Assembly: GCA_015039315.1 (NCBI GenBank)
Contig: WIDE01000204.1
Span: 1 to 29,894 of the forward strand
Direction of reading: 5' to 3'
From: Clavulina sp. PMI_390
Taxonomy: Eukaryota > Basidiomycota > Agaricomycetes > Cantharellales > Hydnaceae
Length of the DNA: 29,894 nt
In this document: positions 21,764 through 29,894 of the stretch, piece after piece
Layout: every line of letters starts with the position of its first letter
How positions within the stretch are numbered: the stretch's first letter is position 1
The notes under the pieces: generated by a model
What the model was told of the DNA's origin: nothing
What the model saw: only the letters and a program-made list of their open reading frames with translations
The model's database searches: none
Translations under genes and position numbers: made by a program

Positions 21764-24026
21764 TTCCACTGCCTGTCGGTAGTGCTATGCTCATGAAAAT
21801 AGTGAGCGCTCATCAGTCCTGGTGTTACGAGAATACGAGAAGCTGCAACGATGTGATTGAACAGGCGGGATCGGTGGTTGAGTTGCAATAATTGCGAATC
21901 AGCCGGGGGACTCATCATTTGAATTCTGAGTATCACGAGGGATATCGATGTCATTAAGCTTCCGGACGACTTGCCCCGCTGACAACTCTGCCAACGCGTG
22001 GCATTGGAGCAGTGACAACCAAGAGAGTTGACTAGATCTCCGGCGCGACAGGGTCACCCAGTCGGTTGCTAAAACCAGAGGCGAACTTGAGCACAGATTC
22101 TCAGCCCGGCATTCTTCTTCAGCAGTGAACTTGGCTCATTCGTAATGGTGCAGCACCCTCAACCACGTCAAAAGGGCATGTCAAGCCGACCGGCGTGATT
22201 AGTTTACGTTGGGCAGGGGCAGGACTCTAGCATGTGAAGCCGCGCGCGATCGATAGTCGAGGCTGATTAAGGGTCAAGGTCAGCCACGAGCCAAGAAGTA
22301 TTTGACACTGATGATGTGTATTTACTCCACGACGTGGACTAGCCCTGACAGCTCATTATCGATCACTCACATGCAACTGCCCATAGATTATATCGTAGCG
22401 CCTAGTATCGGCAAAGCGTTTGCACCGAAGTCTCCATGACCCTAGCGATATCCGATCACTCCCTTGATCGCAGCTCACAACTGCTATCCTTCCCTTCATA
22501 TCATCGTGGAGTCGTCAATAAAGCATCTTGGCGCAGATTCTCAATTACCCTTAGTACCTCCTCGATGGCAGATCCTTGTGCTCTGTCCCACATCGCATTT
22601 GCTCCTGATAACAGCAAACCACACCCTGATTCGCCGTTTGCAAATGCAGAGAATTTCGTCTCTGGCCGTCGTCTATATCCGATGCCCCGATGCTCCGCTC
22701 ATCGCACGCTTTCTAGAGTATTCTCTTCTTTACGGACTATTGTATTCGGTCTCACAATTCATACGGATAAGGCGCGCGTTTCTTGTCGACGAAAGAGCCT
22801 ACGCCCCTTTAATGAACATCCGGTGCCAGCTCCATAGCCCAGCATTCAATGACGCCCAAAAATGTTCCCCCCTGTTGACCCGGTAATTGAATCATTCTTC
22901 GATCCAACTGGTCTCAGCGCTTCGAGTGGAACATCTTCTCCGAGTTCCAGCCTACCGGAGGCTAAAGCACCCCTCCGTGTTAACTTTGCGCTAGCTACGA
23001 CGCTTCGTCAGATCAAGGGGATATGTGGCCATCGCGTGCCCCAGGATGCGTCACCTGTGTTCTATAAAGGGGATCTTCATAACAACTACTGAAACTCTGA
23101 CACAGTCTTTAACCCGGTGACCGCAGGCTGGCCTCACACTAGTCCGTCAGCCGTCTAGAGCCCTCAATAATGACCTATAGATCATAGTACTAGTTTCTCA
23201 TCACAGATAGCTGTGGTGGACTGGTCTAGCGAACTGCTCCAGGTGCGCGATGTCCTTCTCATTCCCCCCGAAACCCTAATTTACGTGCTAAGATAGGACA
23301 TGATCTTGCCTGCCCCTTCGTCTGCCATATTTACTAAGGCTGCATCTTGCTCTACTGCTCAATGTCGACCTGAGCGGTGCAATGACGGGGGTTTGCTAGT
23401 ACACGCTCTCGTCATACCGGCCTCCCGGGGCCATTGGTGTGGCCCAACGACGGTGGCCGATCCCAATGATCCCGGCGCCGCCAAGATCACCCACGGGATC
23501 CTCGTCCCATGCCATCGATCATCCTCATCCCTTCTCACAAGCCCTGAAGCCATCGGTCGGCCCACGAACGCAAGAAGACATGTGAACGGCGCGCTAACGC
23601 GGTACTGCGTACATCGACGAGCTTTGTTCGCCTTCCAAGATCTACGCAAAGTCGACCTCGCCAATCACTGAATGAATTGTGTAATACAGCACAAGTGTAA
23701 GAAAAGATCGCGAAGAGGCCTTCTGCCAGCATTGCCTCACCAAACTTTTGTACAAAGAGCTTTTATAGTGCCAAGCGAACTATTTACAGGTATCACGACC
23801 GACTGACAACCCAACTAAGCAATGCCCACCACCTCGCTTATCATGCCTCGCTGTCAGTCGTACCAGGGCTGGCCAAATCATATTTTTTTCCAGCAACACG
23901 TGTGTATTGTAAGTATGGCTGATCCATATATACCTCCGCTCCATGATTCAACTATTCAGATGTAACATCGGCTGATGTGCGACCTTCAGCGACCTCAAGT
24001 GTATCAGCCCCACCAAGACATGTACA

Positions 24027-27000
24027 TTAAGTATTTGGAGACATATCAACCAAAGAACGCCAGACAATGTGCATATCCGGTCGCTTTACAGGATTTTGGT
24101 GCCACATGTCTTTCAATAGTGACCATAATTGATCAGCTGTTTTCACAGAAAGACCTAAAACCTCTGCGGCTGGTCGCTTCGGCCGCTTTCCCCGAGTAGC
24201 AGCTTGCGAGGCTTGGAAACTTTGTTCAAACTCGGCAAACGGCTTCTGAAGAGTAACCAGCTGTAAGATTGTCATCGCAAATCCATAACAGTCAGAAGAG
24301 TGTGTGGTCCGCCACTTCGAATTGCCCTTGAGAGAGAGTAGCTCGGGCGAGGTGAAGCGATCAACCCCTCCAGCAAGAATCCCAGTTCCAATCCGGGTTT
24401 GCTCATGTTTAATGCGGGAAAGACCAAAATCGCACAAGAGACCATGGCCACGGCCATCTACCAGAATATTTCTCTTTGAGATATCAACTATGTCAGCAAC
24501 TGAAGTATCGTAAACATACAATATACTGTAGGTACTAACCCCATGAAGGTCTCCATGAATAACCGGAGGGGATAGTGCATGCATATAGCTCAATGCAGAT
24601 GCAATTTCTACAATCTGCTCGAAATGACTGTGAAAAAAGGACCACAACGCAGAACGACGCAATAGAATGTATATGTACGATTGTGAACGTGGCGGTGGGC
24701 CTGAGTCGACTGGTCAAGTTGTGCAGATATTCCAAGGCGCATCCATTGTCCGCGAGGGGCGTTATAATTGAGAGAGGATAAGCATGACTTTTTGATACGC
24801 CAAGGACGGAAAGAATATTGGGGTGCTGAAGTCGAATCTGCGTCACGACTTCTCGACGAATTGCCTAGCGGTTCAATCCAATACGGTAAACACTGATTAA
24901 AGGACAAGGAATATAATCCGCTCACCGACAAGATTTTTAGGCCTTCAAGAGATTCCCAATTTCCATTGTCCGGAGGACGAGCGTCCCGAACAATGACCCT
25001 TTTGTCAAATAGTTCCGCCTCCCAGATGGTAGTCATTCCGCCAGAATCTCTGAACGTACGATTTTTTACAACAATTTCACGGACACAGCTAGGGAGCCTT
25101 CCAGATACTGAGACAGCATCCTGAACAAGACTTAGGGCTTGAGGACATAAATCTCCTAGCTTGGCGTTTGGGTCATTGAGCGCCTGTTTCAAGGCACGAA
25201 ACACGTCAGTTTTGCACCCGTGTAGGACAAAAACGACCGAATCTCCGCACAATATTAGCCTCCTCAATTATTAATGGATTCGGCCATGGTAACTTTACCC
25301 GCTGGCTACTTTTCTGAACACGATACAAAATGGTTCGTGCGAGAATATGGAGACCTCCTACAGCTACAGCTTTTCCCAGTGAGCTAGCATGTCCTATCAG
25401 CATATAAAGAGGTTAAGCCTGTCGAAGGGATAACGAACTCCGTGAAATCTGACAAGATTTCGACATTTCCCAATGCGCGCCGTAATTCGGATCTAAGGTA
25501 TCTGCTTGCACCGAACCCCCCAGTAAGGATTAGGTACTGCTGACAGTGATGCAGTCAATAAGCTCAATATAATCATTGTAGATGGTAAAAAGAACATTAC
25601 AGTTGGAGTATTGGCCATTTGGTGGCCAATCAAATACGGCGTTACGCTCGAAATTATCCCCTGAACCACGCGGTCGAAAATTGTTGCAAATTCCGATCTG
25701 GAAATATAGCTTGTTAGTTATTTTGGGCCTTCTTGGTCTGTAGCATTGTGAGAACCCATTGAAGTAGTATATCCCCTTCCGAATAGGCAGAATATCCGAA
25801 CTGAAAGCACGATGGGAGATTTTGACGTCACACGAGCGGTCGGCCCTAGATGTGAACCTTCGCTTGGCATGCCACCTGAAATTTATCTCCCCATCAGTTA
25901 GGATATCTGTCAAATCTTCCACACGTAAGCTCTCAGTCTCGGTAATTCGCCTCATTTGATTTCTGAGGTAGTCAATAAACTCGAGATCCACCTGAAAACC
26001 ACCTGGTGCGAGACCTGATGGGTCCCAATTCAGAATAAAGTAGAGCAAAAAACCAATCAAAGACCAACTACATTTTGGGGCGGTCTCTTCCAGTATGCGA
26101 GTCGCATTATTAAAGCCGCGTTCTAGTTTGTAGGATGAAATGCTGGTTGTGGGTCCACCAGAATCACAGACCACGATTCTCGTGCCTAGCTAGAATGCGG
26201 ATGAATGGGCGGGAGAGCCATGGCGGGTGCGGCGGGTGCCATCGTAGTGGTAAGTGAGAGCTCACCATCCTTGGCCTGTCCAGAGCGATCGATGGTATCA
26301 AAGGCAAGACGACAGCTTCCCCTTCCTCAGCAAAATGGAGGCGACTTTGTGTGTCCTCCAATGTCATTATACCTGCCTGAGCAACCACTTGCCGCAGGAA
26401 TCCTTGCTGGATATCACCCCAACCATTGGGATGAGTGAGGAGGATTTCTGCTCGCGCTTTCCAAGAGGGCCAGGGATCTGCGCCAAAATAGTCCCTAAGG
26501 TGACGCCGTGTTTGGGCCAGTAAATAATCCAAGAAATCGGCATAAACTCTATCAATTGTGATTCCTTCCGGGAGAGCTAGCCATAATTGTGGGAATGAAG
26601 CCATCATTATCTGTCTTTGAGTCAGGCAACCTTTTCACGCACGTTTCAGGAAATCAGACTGTCGTCTTAAGTCGTGCGCTGGGTAGAAGCGCAATTTGAA
26701 TCGCTCTACTAGCTTGTAGCCATTTTCCTCTATATTATCCCTCATGTGTGACGTGTAAGCGTCAGCTCCGCATGCTACCAGCTGGCAGAATAAAGAAGGT
26801 TAAGCCCTTTCCTTCGCTCACATAATGGCGTAAAGCCTACTTGATTATTGCTTGAATAAACTAACACAGAAGGGGTATGCTCAACCCCGGCGGAAATCAT
26901 ATCCTCTTGACCCTGCCAACGAGACACATTTGATATGAAGGGCTCTGGACCTAGATAATTCCTGGTTAATTATATGGAACTGGTGACCGCCGGATGTACA

Positions 27001-27100
27001 AACACTCAGGACGGCTCCAGTAGACAGAAACTGCCGACGTGATGGTGCCAATGTCAATAGATATCGCAAGACGCCCCTGGGGGCTATCTTTCGATGTCAT
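24027..27100 (-). CDS. HSPA12-like Hsp70 ATPase fused to a protein kinase (13 exons)
   Basis: Exons from the 5' end: 27100-27004, 26950-26841, 26781-26643, 26576-26266, 26189-26069, 26014-25756, 25697-25601, 25539-25439, 25383-25251, 25183-24926, 24864-24689, 24627-24540, 24473-24027; 2337 nt, 778 aa. Residues 1-456 follow the HSPA12-like Hsp70 ATPase fold: phosphate-1 motif LAISIDIGTITSAVSVYW (11-28), RWQGQED, LVACGADA, LPEGITIDRVYADFLDYL, ILLTHPNGWGDIQQGFLR, HFAEEGEA, phosphate-2 motif VVCDSGGPTTS (225-235), adenosine motif YLILTGGFGASRYL (380-393). Residues ~500-778 are a kinase: REV with the alphaC Glu, LQHPNILSVLGV, VIHGDLHGRNILV (catalytic Asp627), CDFG (645-647), TSPELL, NPVKRPD. The VAIK Lys appears to be Arg522. 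The ATP-grasp and kinase halves join through intron 25184-25250 (ctgac branch site). The 24628-24688 junction is least certain; an alternative uses other in-frame sites (donor 24682). Two genes remain possible, but the kinase half has no ATG before residue 506. Confidence 0.75.
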
Positions 27101-28812
27101 GAAATGGACCTGTCCGACTGACTGTAGCGCAGGTCAGTTGATAGATTGTGCGTTCTACCACGATCCAAATATTAGACTATCTGCACGTATCACTGGGAAA
27201 CACGGTCCTCACGGGGGACGGTTGCCACAGTTGAGCTGGTAGTGAGCAATGCGCTGTGTACGATGTAGACCACAGTGGCTAGAGGCGAGTGCACGTTGTT
27301 GCGGCGTGTTGATGGAGGGTATATGGTATAGTTGATCAATACTGCCTCATGCTTGCTATGAGCGAAAATACAGAGGCCTACCCATGGATTTATTATGGTC
27401 TCGGTGGCGTGCCACAACTTATCGATTATCACCAGATAGAGCAACAGATTTGATTCGCCCAATCACCGATGAACATTCTTCTGGCGGTCAAAAGCGAGGC
27501 TCGGAATTAGCAAAACAGTCTAGATACGACCCTGTGTCCATCTAAATATACTATGAAATTCATACCATAGTCCATCTGATACATAAGATCATCTTCCAAG
27601 GAGCCTGAAACATCATGCTGACCCGACAGCGTTTGACGCAGAGAAACATACCTAAACAAAACTTCTGGGGTAAACAGAGTTCGGAATAGGAGGGATGTAT
27701 AGTTGATCATCAATGTTGCGCAAGAATCCTGGTCAGGAAGAAGTCAGGAAATGTTCATTCATCACCTTTAGGCATTGCACGTGAAAAAGTTCATAGTGTG
27801 CTATCGGACCAGATATTACGGCGCCTCCGTGGTACAATTTGTTCTGATACAGGATATGGAAGGACCCATTGCGACAGATGATTATTTTGCGCGGTAGTTG
27901 AGCTCATCAACAAATTTATCTGTCTGCGGACATTTTTACTCTTCGACCAGTACGTTACAGTTTCTTTTTATTCACGATCCCAAAAACCTAGCTCATATAT
28001 GATCGGGCTATATTGTTCCGCGAGCAATCACCGAGGCAGAGCAGCAAGCGGGCATGCAGGTCCAAACTATGATCATTATAGTGTTTCTCACATAAGCGTC
28101 CCGCATCGAGACGATGGCGACTAGAGTATAGAATTGATAGTGAGCTTGGCGCTGGCAAGCTAAAGAGGAGACACCGAGTTTGGCCCTGTTGACGCCCCGC
28201 GCTTAACTTACGATTCAATATTGGTTTACTAGCAACCAGCGTTTTGGTGTCAACGCCTCAAAACGGCCCGAAGCAAGTTGCGCGATGGCCCTTTACTCTC
28301 CTCAAGGTTTCACACAAATTTAACCTACGCCGATCCTTTGTCTCTGTATGCGCAGCCACCATCGTCATCAACAGAAAATGTTCGAAAATGGGTTTCATAT
28401 GCGTAACTCGATTTCCGATTGTGGGCTCCAAAGTCAGCTGTCATCGAAAAGGGCAAGAGGGCCACCACTCAATTCACCACCGCGGAGCCGAGCATAGAAG
28501 GCGAGAGCCTGGTGCAGTGGCCACCGATGATGTCACCAGTGCCTCATTGAGCGTGGCGTCGTACATGTCCGCCATGTCGTCCTCATCGCCAATGTCTCCA
28601 GGTTAGGGTGCATGGCTCACTACTATGCCAGCCTCTGACTCCTCATCCGACTCCGCGGTGGTCTTGCAGGACTCTCTTATCACTTTTTTGTAACATAGAT
28701 GCAATATGATATGTGGTGCTCCCTGTGACGCTTTGGATTTCCTATAAAGCCTGACACCTGTGACACTCTCCCCACATCCCTCGACACACTTTATCCCTAC
28801 CTTTCACCAACG
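27101..28812. other. 1.7 kb intergenic region, possible minus-strand relic
   Basis: Divergent promoter region for the Hsp70-kinase gene (-) and the Ish1/Msc1 gene (+). On the minus strand two open stretches, 27903-27766 and 27728-27507, read like protein (for example NGSFHILYQNKLYHGG and YTSLLFRTLFTPEVLFR) but belong to no family I know and are separated by only 37 nt. A plus-strand ORF at 28244-28606 has no motif. Confidence 0.4.
28743..28748 (+). promoter_or_regulatory. TATA box of the Ish1/Msc1 gene
   Basis: Exact TATAAA, 65-70 nt before the ATG at 28813, followed by a pyrimidine-rich leader (cactttatccctaccttt) typical of strongly expressed fungal genes. Confidence 0.65.
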
Positions 28813-29894
28813 ATGAGACCAACATTCCTCATCTCTTCATTACTGCTCGTGTCGAGCGCGTCCGCCTCATGGTTCTCATCTGAGCGTGAGTATCGAGAGG
28901 CGTCCGCCTCACCTCTACCCAACTTGCGCGCCTCTTCACCATTCGACGTCACTAACTTGTCCTCCCATTCCTTCCTCTCCACAGAGCCCGAGTATAGCTC
29001 ATGGAACTCTGCCCAACTGAAGGCGTGGCTCGACGAACACTCCATCTCCGTCCCAAAAGGCTATTCGCAGGAAGAACTGTCCAAGCTTGTTGAAGCCAAC
29101 TGGTACGCCGGCCAGGCATGGTCTGAGAAACAGGTCGAGTCGGCGAAAGAGCAGTATGCCAACGTCAAGACTGCTGCGTTCGATACGTGAGTGCTGGCGT
29201 TAGTTTGAAGGTGTGGAAACTGATCGTTCCTCCCGTTGACAGTTGGTCGGAAAGTCAGCTGCGCGACTTCCTCGTTAAGCAAGGCATCGTTGCGCCATCA
29301 GGGCCACGCGAGCAGCTCGTCCTGGCTGCAAACAAGCAGTTCGTTCTATTCCATTTTTTTTTGGTCAATCTTACTCCATTGCTCAATCCGTTCGTGTGTT
29401 GCCACAGGTACCGCGCGTATACCTCTGCCGCCTCCTCACTCAGCGCCGCAGCGTCCACTGCCGTCTATGGTGACAAGATGTACCAAGCGAGCAAGTCTGT
29501 GTCATCCCTCTCCAGTGCTGCCACCTCTGCCGCTGCCACCGCATCATCTGTCCTCACGTCCGTCGCTGCCGAGACCGCCGCCGCTGCACAATTGAAGCTT
29601 GATGAGACGAAAGACTACGTGAGTATTCTACTGTCCTCCTTCTTGCCCGATATTTGCGCGCTTCGACGTCGTCGCGTCTTCGTGCGGGGAAATAAATGAA
29701 TCGCCCAGTGACGTCATACTGACTCCTCTTCTGGTTTGGATTCACAGGTTTACTCAACATGGAGTGACAACGAGCTAAGAACTTGGCTCGAGGAGAAGGG
29801 TGTCATCAAGACCAAAACCCAGGCGACGCGTGATGAGCTCCTTGCCAAGATGAACGAATACTATGCCACCGCTGCCGGCCCTGTCTGGGAGGCG
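28813..29894 (+). CDS. Ish1/Msc1 family stress-response protein, 3' end missing
   Basis: Exons are 28813-28885, 28985-29186, 29243-29338, 29408-29618 and 29748 to the window end, with 243 codons visible. The family (fission yeast Ish1, budding yeast Msc1) is stress-responsive and linked to the nuclear envelope and ER. Residues 1-19 are a signal peptide (TFLISSLLLVSSASAS). Then come Ish1-type repeats with W, a following SxxxL pair and a short helix: SSWNSAQLKAWLDEHSIS, TWSESQLRDFLVKQGIV and STWSDNELRTWLEEKGV. Each is followed by a loop and a second helix such as YSQEELSKLVEANW. An Ala/Ser-rich helix lies between repeats two and three. Every intron junction keeps frame (phases 1, 2, 2, 0), each with gtgagt-like or gttcgt donors. 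Family members usually have more repeats and reach about 400-600 aa, so a large part lies beyond the window. Confidence 0.88.

Larger units (their letters stand above)
21602..24026. other. 2.4 kb gene-poor region
   Basis: The left 250 nt is the caleosin promoter. The rest has plus-strand ORFs at 22436-22837, 22464-22886, 22862-23092 and 23300-23671 without recognisable motifs or splice patterns linking them. The right end should hold the 3' UTR of the kinase gene. A decayed gene or element is possible but not demonstrable by eye. Confidence 0.45.

Noticed and set aside
24628..24691. Alternative splice pair for the kinase (donor at 24682, acceptor inside the GAGCAG sequence)
   Set aside because: Also in frame, but it removes HFEQ, which fits the kinase pattern before IVEIASALSYMH; kept only as an alternative.
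24869..24878. GGTTCAATCC, resembling a tRNA B box
   Set aside because: No matching A box or cloverleaf nearby; lies in an intron-exon border of the kinase gene.

Overview
The window is nuclear DNA of a filamentous basidiomycete, most likely an Agaricomycete. The genes are split by many short GT-AG introns (mostly 53-130 nt) with CTNAN-type branch sites. The families present also fit: a secreted PriA-like cysteine-rich protein, HSPA12-like Hsp70 ATPases and large F-box families are typical of mushroom-forming fungi. The species cannot be named from the sequence. No RNA genes, CRISPR arrays, viral sequence or intact transposons were recognised.

Layout. 0.1-2.2 kb (+): F-box protein A, four exons. 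2.2-4.7 kb: gene-free DNA. 4.7-5.8 kb (+): PriA-like secreted protein with a 17-nt internal exon. 6.6-8.6 kb (+): F-box protein B, a paralogue of A with all three introns at the same places and phases. 9.5-11.7 kb (-): a Gln/His/Ser-rich protein of unknown function. 12.9-19.2 kb (-): Rif1 orthologue of about 2002 aa, five exons. 20.2-21.6 kb (-): caleosin/peroxygenase, nine exons, one of only 9 nt. 21.6-24.0 kb: gene-poor. 24.0-27.1 kb (-): a 13-exon gene that reads as an HSPA12-like Hsp70 ATPase domain fused to a protein kinase domain. 27.1-28.8 kb: mostly non-coding. 28.8 kb to the window end (+): an Ish1/Msc1 family protein, cut off by the window edge.

How the genes work together. There is no operon or biosynthetic cluster. 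The Rif1 and Q-rich genes both point left and are housekeeping-type nuclear genes. The two F-box genes are a dispersed tandem duplication around the PriA-like gene. The Hsp70-kinase gene is the most unusual object: every exon junction keeps frame, and neither half has a start or stop of its own that would make it a normal separate gene. All exon models were built by eye from reading frame, splice signals and family motifs. For each gene the summed exon length is a multiple of three, but transcript data are needed for proof.
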